Positions 14,871-21,846 of a stretch of DNA of 64,000 nt are shown piece by piece (position 1 is the first letter of the stretch; each line of letters begins with the position of its first letter). Under the pieces are notes generated by a model. It did not search any database. It worked only from the letters and a program-made list of their open reading frames with translations, and had not been told where the DNA came from. This stretch comes from Amycolatopsis sp. WQ 127309. Its GTDB lineage: Bacteria > Actinomycetota > Actinomycetes > Mycobacteriales > Pseudonocardiaceae. The stretch lies in assembly GCF_023023025.1 (NCBI RefSeq), contig NZ_CP095481.1, positions 6,461,001-6,525,000 on the forward strand, read 5' to 3'. A program made the position numbers and the translations under genes.

Positions 14871-16523
14871 TCAGCTCGCGCCGAGCGCCGTGACGTGCTT
14901 GGCGAGGTCGGCCAGCCGCGGGTGTCGGTAGACGTCCTTGGTGGACACCGGGACGCCGAAGTTCTTCTTCAGCCGCGCCACCACGCGCAGCGCCACCAGC
15001 GAATGCCCGCCGAGGGCGAAGAAGTCGTCGTCGGCCCCGACGCCGTCGCGGCCGAGCACCTCGGACCAGACGTCCGCGATCAGCGTCTCGACCGGCCCGC
15101 TGGGCGCCGCCCCGCCTTCGGCGACCGGCGCGGGCAGGGCCGCGGTGTCCAGCTTGCCGTTGGCCGTGCGGGGCAGCGCGTCGAGCCGGACGTACGCGGT
15201 CGGGACCATGTGCTCCGGCAGCTTCGCGGCCGCCGTGACCTGCGGCTGCTCGCCGCCGACGTGGTAGGCCACGAGCTGGTCGTCGCGCAGGACCACGGCC
15301 GCGGCGGTGACGCCGGGAGCGTCCCGCAGGACGGCCTCGATCTCACCCAGTTCGATCCGGTACCCGCGCAGCTTCACCTGGCGGTCGCGCCGCCCGGTGA
15401 ACTCCAGGGCGCCGCCGGGGGACCAGCGGACCTCGTCACCGGTCCGGTACAGCCGGGTGCCGGGCTCGCCGAAGGGGTCGGGGACGAACCGCTCGGCGGT
15501 GAGGCCCGGCCGGCCGAGGTACCCGGCGGTGAGCCGGGGCCCGGACAGGTACAGCTCGCCCGCCGCGGCCGGGCGCAGGGTGTCGTCGAGGACGTGGGCC
15601 CGGATCCCGGCCAGCGGCACGCCGATGTGCGGCCCGCCCGGCCCGGCGATCCAGGTCGCCGTGGCGTCCACAGTGGACTCCGTGGGGCCGTAGAGGTTGA
15701 GCGCCTCCAAGGGGCTGTCGGCCAGTTCGCGCCACATCGGTTCCGGGATCGGCTCGCCGCCGATGAACAGCCGCAGGGAGCGGTCGAGCAGGTGCTCGCG
15801 CAACGCCGTCCAGTGCGACGGCGTCAGGTCGAGGTCGGTCACGGCGCACTCGTCCAGCCAGGCGACCAGCCGGGCCGGGTCGGTCCGGTGGTCGTCGTCG
15901 AGTACGACGACGCTGTCGCCGCGGCACACCCGCGCCCACTGCTGCACGGACGCGTCGAACGACACGCTGGCGTTCCACGCGACGACCCGGGGCTCGGCCG
16001 CGTACATCCCCGCCTGCTCCAGCGCGGCGACGAGCGCGGCCACCGCGCCGTGGTGCGCTGGGACGCCCTTGGGCCGCCCGGTCGAGCCGGACGTGTAGAT
16101 CACGTAGGCGGCGTCGAGGTCCGACACGGTGGTGTCGTCCGTGCGCGGGCCCTCGGCGGCGGGGTCGACGACGACGGCGTCCGCCGGGACCCAGGCCGGA
16201 GTGGTCGTCGAGACCAGGGCGCGGATCGCCGCGTCACCGGCCATGAAGGCCAGCCGGTCGGCCGGGTAGGCGGGGTCGAGGGGGACGTACGCGGCGCCGG
16301 CCCGCCAGACGGCGAGGAGGGCGACCACCAGATCGGTGCCCCGGCCGAGGCCGACGCCGACCCGGTCGCCGCGGCCGACGCCGTGCGCGCGCAGGGCCCC
16401 GGCCAGCGCCGCGGTCCGGCGGTCCAGCTCGGCGAACGTCACCGCGGACGCGGTGTCCCGCACGGCGATCCGCTCGGGCGCGCGGCGGACCGCGTCGCGG
16501 AAGCGGGGGAGCAGGCCGGCCAT
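14871..16523 (-). CDS. Stand-alone NRPS adenylation-carrier didomain (A-T)
   Basis: This 550-residue protein has an adenylation domain (about 8-455) and a carrier domain (about 470-545, attachment Ser in GGHSLVAL). Core motifs are complete: [11 protein letters not shown] (A3), NLYGPTEST (A5), LYRTGDEV (A7), GRRDRQVKLRGYRIE (A8) and the A10 lysine in NGKLD. By-eye alignment to GrsA gives pocket residues D-A-Q-D-L-I-L-V-D. The DAQDL start resembles Gln/Glu-type pockets and would suit Glu, 3-methylaspartate or an amide. No condensation domain is present, so it loads in trans. The ATG overlaps the TGA of the upstream dioxygenase gene (ATGA), suggesting that the dioxygenase acts on the tethered amino acid. 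The likely acceptor is the A-less C-T module at the start of NRPS3. Confidence 0.9.
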   Translation of the reverse strand: MAGLLPRFRDAVRRAPERIAVRDTASAVTFAELDRRTAALAGALRAHGVGRGDRVGVGLGRGTDLVVALLAVWRAGAAYVPLDPAYPADRLAFMAGDAAIRALVSTTTPAWVPADAVVVDPAAEGPRTDDTTVSDLDAAYVIYTSGSTGRPKGVPAHHGAVAALVAALEQAGMYAAEPRVVAWNASVSFDASVQQWARVCRGDSVVVLDDDHRTDPARLVAWLDECAVTDLDLTPSHWTALREHLLDRSLRLFIGGEPIPEPMWRELADSPLEALNLYGPTESTVDATATWIAGPGGPHIGVPLAGIRAHVLDDTLRPAAAGELYLSGPRLTAGYLGRPGLTAERFVPDPFGEPGTRLYRTGDEVRWSPGGALEFTGRRDRQVKLRGYRIELGEIEAVLRDAPGVTAAAVVLRDDQLVAYHVGGEQPQVTAAAKLPEHMVPTAYVRLDALPRTANGKLDTAALPAPVAEGGAAPSGPVETLIADVWSEVLGRDGVGADDDFFALGGHSLVALRVVARLKKNFGVPVSTKDVYRHPRLADLAKHVTALGAS

Positions 16524-17551
16524 CAGAGCGCCTCGTTCGCGGCCGGGGGCACGGTCGGCGCGCAGCCGGCGACGTCGACCGGCTCACCCATCGCGACGAC
16601 GATCTTGCGGTCACCGCGGAACGGGTCGCGCCCGTGCGTGGACAGGATGTTGTCGACGAGCAGCAGGTCGCCCGGCTCCCACTGCTTGCGCACGGTCGCG
16701 GAGTCGTAGGCGGCGTCGAGCGCGGCCATCTCGTCGCGCGTCAGCGGGGAGCCATCGCCGATCGCGGTGTTGAACGGCAGGTCGTCGCGGCCGAACTCGT
16801 CGATCAGCGTCTCGCGCAGCTCCTCGTCGAGCGACCACTCGTTCCAGAAGGCCAGGTGGTTGAACCAGACCTCCTCGCCGGTGACCGGGTGGCTGATGAC
16901 GCCGGGGCGGACCTGGCTGGTGCGCAGGTGGCCGTCGTCGAGCCAGCGGCACGCGATCAGGTTCTCGGCGCAGTAGCGTTCGACGTCTTCGCGGGTGGTC
17001 GCGGCGAACGCGGTCTGCCAGTCGGTGGAGATGTGCTCGGAGTAGCTGCGGTTGAGCAGCCAGCCGTGCGCGCGGACCTTCGCCACGAGCTCCGGCGGCA
17101 GCGCGCGCAGCACCTTCCGGACGTCCGCCACCGGCGTCGCCCCGCCTTCCGGCGGCGCGATCAGGCAGGAGAACATCAGCAGCCCGGGGAAGGTGAGCGT
17201 GTAGCTGTTCTCGTTGTGCATCCGGATCCGCTGCGCGGCGGGCAGGTCGGTGGACGAGAAGACGCCGTTGCCGAAGTCGCTGCGCGGCGTCGCCTTCTCG
17301 CGGTACGGCGTGCGGGCCGGCATCAGCGTGTCGCGCACGACGCCGAAGTCGTCGACGCTCGCGATCGGCAGGCCGCGCAGGTGCAGGGAGCCGTGCCGGT
17401 GCAACGCCGTACGCAGCGACGGCGCCGCCGCGGCCAGCCAGGCCACCGCGTCGTCGAGGCCGCTCAGCCCGCCGACCTCGGCACTCGCCGGCTCGCCGGG
17501 CTCGACCACCCAGTCGAGCGGCAGGAACTCTTTGACGCCCAGGGAACCCAT
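16523..17551 (-). CDS. Fe(II)/2-oxoglutarate dioxygenase, TauD/SyrP-like
   Basis: This 342-residue protein belongs to the TauD/clavaminate-synthase-like family that hydroxylates amino acids, often while bound to a carrier protein (SyrP, KtzO/KtzP). The metal site is visible as H-N-E in RMHNENSYTLTF (HxE rather than HxD), and the distal His and 2-oxoglutarate Arg in STHGRDPFRGDRK. The ATG at 17551 follows AAAGGA 7 bases upstream; an upstream in-frame extension lacks such a site. It is the first gene of a minus-strand operon with the A-T didomain (4-base overlap) and the thioesterase. Likely reaction: beta-hydroxylation of the Glu/Asp-type amino acid held by the didomain. The substrate is inferred. 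Confidence 0.88.
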   Translation of the reverse strand: MGSLGVKEFLPLDWVVEPGEPASAEVGGLSGLDDAVAWLAAAAPSLRTALHRHGSLHLRGLPIASVDDFGVVRDTLMPARTPYREKATPRSDFGNGVFSSTDLPAAQRIRMHNENSYTLTFPGLLMFSCLIAPPEGGATPVADVRKVLRALPPELVAKVRAHGWLLNRSYSEHISTDWQTAFAATTREDVERYCAENLIACRWLDDGHLRTSQVRPGVISHPVTGEEVWFNHLAFWNEWSLDEELRETLIDEFGRDDLPFNTAIGDGSPLTRDEMAALDAAYDSATVRKQWEPGDLLLVDNILSTHGRDPFRGDRKIVVAMGEPVDVAGCAPTVPPAANEAL

Positions 17552-17640
17552 CGTTTGTCCTTTCGCCTGACCCGCAGCGGGCGTCCACAGTGGAACCACC
17601 CGGTTCGCTCGCCGGTCGACGCTAGGCGGGTTCGCGGCCG

Positions 17641-17722
17641 TGCGGCGGCAGCCGGTGCGGCAGTGCGGCGGCAGTTTCCGCCCGCGCCGGGTTGTCGCCG
17701 CCGTCCTGCCGCCGCAACTGCC
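17641..17722. promoter_or_regulatory. Repeated TGCGGCGGCAG elements in the divergent promoter region
   Basis: The 205-base space between the dioxygenase and glutamate mutase genes carries TGCGGCGGCAG at 17641-17651 and 17664-17674 and its exact inverse CTGCCGCCGCA at 17706-17716. The last two extend into an imperfect longer inverted repeat (GGCAGTGCGGCGGCAG against CTGCCGCCGCAACTGCC). Two direct copies and one inverted copy between divergent operons suggest a regulator site serving both sides. Chance is a concern in DNA this GC-rich. Confidence 0.4.
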
Positions 17723-17756
17723 GGTCGGGCCCGGGTGCCGCTCCTAGGTTCGGAGC

Positions 17757-18173
17757 GTGACTTCGGAACTCCGCCCGGTCGCCGTGGTCAGCAGCACGGC
17801 GTCCGACGCGCACACCTGGAACCTCGTGTACCTGCAGCTGCTGCTCGAAGAGCTCGGCTTCGCGGTGACGAACCTCGGCGCGTGCGTCCCGGACGAGCTG
17901 GTGGTGCGCGAGTGCCGCCGGCTGGACCCGGACCTGGTGGTGCTCAGCACCGTCAACGGCCACGGCCACACCGACGGCCTCCGGCTGGCCCCGCGGCTGC
18001 GGGCCGTGCTGGCCGGCGCGGCGCTGGTCATCGGCGGCAAGCTCGGCGTCGACGGCACCAGCGGCCGCGAGTCCGTGCTGCGGGAGGCGGGCTTCGACCG
18101 CGTCTTCGGCGACGGCGACATCGGTGCCTTCCGCCGCTACCTGGCCGACCTGCCGGTGCGGGTGACGTCGTGA
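17757..18173 (+). CDS. glmS: Glutamate mutase, cobalamin-binding S subunit
   Basis: This 138-residue protein is the B12-binding half of glutamate mutase, which interconverts L-glutamate and (2S,3S)-3-methylaspartate. The base-off cobalamin motif is present as SDAHTWNLVYLQ (D-x-H-x-x-N where many enzymes have G), followed by LSTVNGHGHTDG (S-x-L region) and LVIGGKLG (GG region). The GTG start is chosen for the match to the family N-terminus (VAVVSSTASDAHTWN). The stop overlaps the start of the E subunit gene by GTGA. It heads an operon of four overlapping genes and faces the dioxygenase operon. Such mutases supply 3-methylaspartate to friulimicin-type peptides and to vicenistatin. Confidence 0.92.
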   Translation: MTSELRPVAVVSSTASDAHTWNLVYLQLLLEELGFAVTNLGACVPDELVVRECRRLDPDLVVLSTVNGHGHTDGLRLAPRLRAVLAGAALVIGGKLGVDGTSGRESVLREAGFDRVFGDGDIGAFRRYLADLPVRVTS

Positions 18174-19435
18174 GCGTGCCGTTCGGGGCGTTCGTCGCCC
18201 GGGAACACGCGGCCGGCCGCCTGGTCGTCCAGCCGCGGATGGGCTTCCCGGCGCCGTCGGCCATGCGCGCCGGGCTGCTGGCCACCCGCGACGCCGCGGC
18301 CACCACGGTCGGCACCCTGACGCTCGACAGCTACACCCGCGTCGGCGACCTCGTCGCGGCGGCCCGCGCGCTGGCCGACGGCGCGCCGCTCAACGGCTTC
18401 CCGCTCGTCACTTACGGCCCCGAGGCGACCCGCGCGATGCTGGCCGGCGTGCTCGGCCCGGACTTCCCGGTCCAGGTGCGGCACGGCTCGGCCCGGCCGC
18501 AGGACATCGTCGCGACGCTGGTCGCGGCCGGTCTCGACGCGACCGAGGGCGGCCCGGTCTCGTACTGCCTGCCCTACAGCCGCACCCCGCTGCGGACGGC
18601 GATGCGGCACTGGGTGGCGGCCTGCGCGCAGTTGACGGCGGCGGGCGACACCGCCCACCTGGAGACGTTCGGCGGCTGCATGCTCGGCCAGCTCTGCCCG
18701 CCGGGCATGCTGGTCGCGATCAGCGTGCTGGAGGCGATCTTCTTTGCCCAGCAGGGCATCCGCAGCGTCTCGCTGAGCTACGCGCAGCAGACCGACCCGG
18801 CGCAGGACGAGGAAGCGGTGCGGGCGTTGCGCCTGCTGGCCGCGCGGTACCTGCCCGGCGTCGAGTGGCACGTCGTGCTCTACGCCTACATGGGCGTCTA
18901 CCCGCGGACGCCGGCCGGCGCCGCCCGGCTGCTGACGTCCGCCGCGCGGCTCGCGGTGCGTTCCGGCGCGGCCCGGCTGATCGTGAAGACGGCCGCCGAG
19001 GCGCACCGGATCCCGACCGTCGGGGAGAACGTCGACGCGCTCGAACTCGCCGCCCGCGTCGCCGCCGCGACCCCTTTGTCGAAGGAAGTCGGGGACACCG
19101 GGATCCACGCCGAAGCCGCGACGCTGGTCGAGGCCGTGCTGGACCTCGACGACGACCTCGCGGGCGCGCTGCCGGCGGCGTTCGCCCGCGGCCTGCTCGA
19201 CATCCCGTACTGCCTGCACCCGGACAACGCCGGCCGGGCGCGCAGCTACCTCGACCCAGCCGGCCGGCTGCAGTGGGCGGACACCGGCGGCCTGCCGATC
19301 GGCCCGGCACCCGGTGGCACGCGGTCGCGGCGGACCGGCTCGGCCGAGCTGCTGGCCGCGCTTTCACACGTGGAGCGGAAGTTCGACACGCCCCCGGCCG
19401 TCCGGGCCGGGGCCCGACCCGGAGGAGCGATATGA
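18170..19435 (+). CDS. glmE: Glutamate mutase, catalytic E subunit
   Basis: This 421-residue TIM-barrel subunit of adenosylcobalamin-dependent glutamate mutase starts at a GTG that overlaps the S subunit stop. Family landmarks include VVQPRMGFPAP near the start, NGFPLVTYGPEA, QVRHGSARPQDI, EGGPVSYCLPYSRTPL, HLETFGGCMLGQLCPPGML and SLSYAQQTDPAQDEEA. These contribute the arginines and glutamate that bind substrate. The length matches the shorter actinomycete form (Clostridium enzymes are about 480 residues). With GlmS it should make 3-methylaspartate from glutamate. It overlaps the next gene by ATGA. Confidence 0.92.
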   Translation: MSVPFGAFVAREHAAGRLVVQPRMGFPAPSAMRAGLLATRDAAATTVGTLTLDSYTRVGDLVAAARALADGAPLNGFPLVTYGPEATRAMLAGVLGPDFPVQVRHGSARPQDIVATLVAAGLDATEGGPVSYCLPYSRTPLRTAMRHWVAACAQLTAAGDTAHLETFGGCMLGQLCPPGMLVAISVLEAIFFAQQGIRSVSLSYAQQTDPAQDEEAVRALRLLAARYLPGVEWHVVLYAYMGVYPRTPAGAARLLTSAARLAVRSGAARLIVKTAAEAHRIPTVGENVDALELAARVAAATPLSKEVGDTGIHAEAATLVEAVLDLDDDLAGALPAAFARGLLDIPYCLHPDNAGRARSYLDPAGRLQWADTGGLPIGPAPGGTRSRRTGSAELLAALSHVERKFDTPPAVRAGARPGGAI

Positions 19436-20427
19436 CCGACACCTACGACGGCGAGCTGCCACCCGCGCTGCCCGTGCACCTCGCCTCGCCCGTCACGCAG
19501 AGCGCGTTGCGCGTGCAGCACCAGGTGCTGATCGCCGTGCGCGAGTTCCTCGGCGGGGAGGGGTTCACCGAGCTGCTGCCGCCGGTGATCGGCCCGGTCA
19601 CCGACCCCGGCGTCCGCGGCTCGAAGCAGCTGGACGTCGACTACTACGGCCACCGCTACAAGCTCATGACCAGCGGAATCCTGTACAAGCAGGCGTCGCT
19701 GCTCGGCTTCTCGAAGATCTTCTACATCGCGCCGAACGTCCGGGCCGAACCGGTCGAGACGTGCTCGACGCGACGGCACCTCGCGGAGTTCCACCAGATC
19801 GACGTCGAGCTGGCGGGCGCGACCCGGGCGCAGGCCCAGGGCGTCGCGGAACGGCTGGTGACGCACGTCGTGAAGCACGTGCTCGCGACCGTCCCCGGCG
19901 AGCTGACCGGGCTGGGCCGCGACCTCGCGAACCTGGCCGACGTCCTCGCCGGCGCGTTCGGCCGGATGACGCACGCCGACGCCGTCACCCGGCTGCACAA
20001 CCTCGGCCACCCGCAGAGCCCGGACGCCGAGATCGACTGGGAGGGCGAGGAACTGTTGTCCCGCAAGGCGTCCCAGCCGTTCTTCGTCGACGACTACCCC
20101 AAGGGCTCCCGTGGCTTCTACGACCGCGAAGCCACCACCGAGCCGGGCATCCTGCGCAACTTCGACCTCCTCGCGCCCGGCGGCTTCGGCGAGCTGGCCA
20201 GCGGCAGCGAACGCGAGTCGGACTACGCCCGGATCGTCACGCGGATGCGGGAGACGGGCGAGAACCCGGCGAAGTACGGCTGGTACCTCGACATGGTGCG
20301 CGAAGGCATCCCGGCGAGCGCGGGCTTCGGCCTGGGCCTGGAGCGGCTCGTCCGGTTCCTCACCGGCCTCGACGCGGTGTGGCGGGTCAACGCCTACCCG
20401 AAGGTCCCGGGCCTGGTGGCGCCGTGA
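19432..20427 (+). CDS. Archaeal-type asparagine synthetase (AsnRS paralogue without anticodon domain)
   Basis: This 331-residue protein is only the class II catalytic core of aspartyl/asparaginyl-tRNA synthetases; the N-terminal OB-fold that binds tRNA is missing. Motif 2 is seen around NVRAEPVETCSTRRHLAEFH and motif 3 as GFGLGLERLVRFL. Such truncated paralogues in archaea make asparagine from aspartate, ATP and ammonia. Here the gene directly follows glutamate mutase (ATGA overlap, with GGAGGAG upstream of the ATG), so the obvious guess is amidation or activation of 3-methylaspartate. It could also form another acyl-adenylate product. Fold assignment is firm; reaction and substrate are inferred. 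Confidence 0.85.
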   Translation: MTDTYDGELPPALPVHLASPVTQSALRVQHQVLIAVREFLGGEGFTELLPPVIGPVTDPGVRGSKQLDVDYYGHRYKLMTSGILYKQASLLGFSKIFYIAPNVRAEPVETCSTRRHLAEFHQIDVELAGATRAQAQGVAERLVTHVVKHVLATVPGELTGLGRDLANLADVLAGAFGRMTHADAVTRLHNLGHPQSPDAEIDWEGEELLSRKASQPFFVDDYPKGSRGFYDREATTEPGILRNFDLLAPGGFGELASGSERESDYARIVTRMRETGENPAKYGWYLDMVREGIPASAGFGLGLERLVRFLTGLDAVWRVNAYPKVPGLVAP

Positions 20428-21686
20428 AAGCCGTCGGGTTTCCCGAAGCGGTGGTCCGGGACCGGGCCGCACGAGGCGCCGCGGCGGTGTTCCCGGCGGA
20501 ATCCGCGTACGGCGGCGAGGCGTTCGGCGGGGTCTCTCCCGACGGCGACGCGCTGGACCGGGCGCGGCTGGTACCGCCGGTGTTCGTGCCGCTGCGGCTG
20601 GAGAAGCTGATCGAGCTGGGCCGCGAGCCGCTGTTCTCCGACGTCGACCTGACCACGGCGATCGGCGGCTTCGCGTCGTCGCTGCCGGTGTTCCTGTCGG
20701 CGTTCGGCTCGACGCAGCTCGGCGGCGGCGACCTGGCGGTGGCGGCGTCGCGGCAGGCCGGCCGGCTGGGTGTCCCGATGGTCGTCGGCGAGAACGTCGT
20801 GCCGGTCAAGGGGTACGCGAACGCGCTGCTCATGCGCGTCCGGGCGTACACCGGCGAGGTGCCCGACGGGCTGGGCGGCGTCGTGGTGCAGCAGAGCACC
20901 GAGGACGCCGACGCCGAGGTCTGGAACCTCGTGTACAGCGACCCGGCGTCCGCGGAGCTGCTGGCCACCGGCCGGCTGGGCTTCGAGCTGAAGGTGGGCC
21001 AGGGTGCGAAGCCGGGCCTGGGCGGGATGACCCTGCTGGACGCGGCCACGGCGGCCCGCGTCGACGGCCAGTACGCGCTCACGGATCTCTTCGCGGACCG
21101 CGTGTTGCGGTCCGGCAGCCCCGGCACGTTCACCGGCGAGATCCTGCGTCAGCAGATCCGCTTGATGCGCAACAACTTCCCGCGAGCCCGCGTCTGGGTG
21201 AAGCTCCCACCGGGCCGGGACATCGCGGAGGCCACCCGGGTCGCCTGGGCGGCGGGCGCGGACGCGGTCACCGTCGACGGCGCGGAAGGCGGCACGGGCT
21301 GGGCGCCCACGGCGTTCCTGGACCACGTGGGCTTGCCGCTGGCGGAGTGCCTCCGCCGGATCGGCCCCCCATCGGGCTGCCTGCTGGCGGGCGGCCGCAT
21401 GTGGGAGGGAACCCGGGTGGTCAAGGCCCTGGCGCACGGCGTCCGCGCGGCCGCCCTCGGCCGAGCGGCGCTGCTGGCGGTCGACGAAGACCGCACGGAA
21501 GGCCTGATACGGCTGGTGGCGGCGCTGGCACTGGAGGCGAGACTGCTGATCAGCGCGCTGGGCAAGTACCGCCCCGACGCGCTGACAGCCGACGACCTCT
21601 GGCCCGCCGCCGGTGCCTCCGGTGCCGCCGCTGCCGCCGGGGAACTGCCGCTCGACCTGCCGGTCCGGGCCGTCCCGACGGCTTAG
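20424..21686 (+). CDS. FMN-binding glutamate-synthase-like protein (GltB central domain)
   Basis: This 420-residue protein matches the FMN/synthase TIM barrel of the glutamate synthase large subunit, without the glutaminase, central or beta-helix domains. Landmarks are LKVGQGAKPGLGGM, RVWVKLPPGRD and VTVDGAEGGTGWAP (the flavin phosphate site). The cysteine cluster that binds the 3Fe-4S centre of full-length enzymes is not visible. In glutamate synthase this domain reduces 2-iminoglutarate to glutamate. Free-standing homologues may act on related imino or oxo acids. The GTGA overlap with the synthetase gene puts it in the same pathway, perhaps amination or redox of a methylaspartate-derived intermediate. 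It has a low-complexity Ala-rich tail. Confidence 0.83.
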   Translation: MKAVGFPEAVVRDRAARGAAAVFPAESAYGGEAFGGVSPDGDALDRARLVPPVFVPLRLEKLIELGREPLFSDVDLTTAIGGFASSLPVFLSAFGSTQLGGGDLAVAASRQAGRLGVPMVVGENVVPVKGYANALLMRVRAYTGEVPDGLGGVVVQQSTEDADAEVWNLVYSDPASAELLATGRLGFELKVGQGAKPGLGGMTLLDAATAARVDGQYALTDLFADRVLRSGSPGTFTGEILRQQIRLMRNNFPRARVWVKLPPGRDIAEATRVAWAAGADAVTVDGAEGGTGWAPTAFLDHVGLPLAECLRRIGPPSGCLLAGGRMWEGTRVVKALAHGVRAAALGRAALLAVDEDRTEGLIRLVAALALEARLLISALGKYRPDALTADDLWPAAGASGAAAAAGELPLDLPVRAVPTA

Positions 21687-21747
21687 CTTTTCCCCAGTGG
21701 CGCGCTTCGCGCCCAGCACTCCGCAGCCCGCGAGGCTGCCGCGGCTG

Positions 21748-21793
21748 GTCGTGAGTGGTAATGCGGGTTCTGACCCGAACTACCACTCACGAC
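21748..21793. repeat. Intergenic palindrome, GTCGTGAGTGGT family, copy 1
   Basis: An outer 13-base perfect stem (GTCGTGAGTGGTA against TACCACTCACGAC) and an inner CGGGT/ACCCG stem surround the loop TCTG; the stem has two mismatched positions. It lies between the glutamate-synthase-like gene and NRPS1. It can fold as a terminator for the upstream operon and belongs to a family with three other copies at 32349, 46528 and 48318. Confidence 0.8.
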
Positions 21794-21846
21794 GGGCAGC
21801 CGCAGTCCATGTCCGTCCTTTGTGGTCAGTTCGGGGTGAGCCCAGC

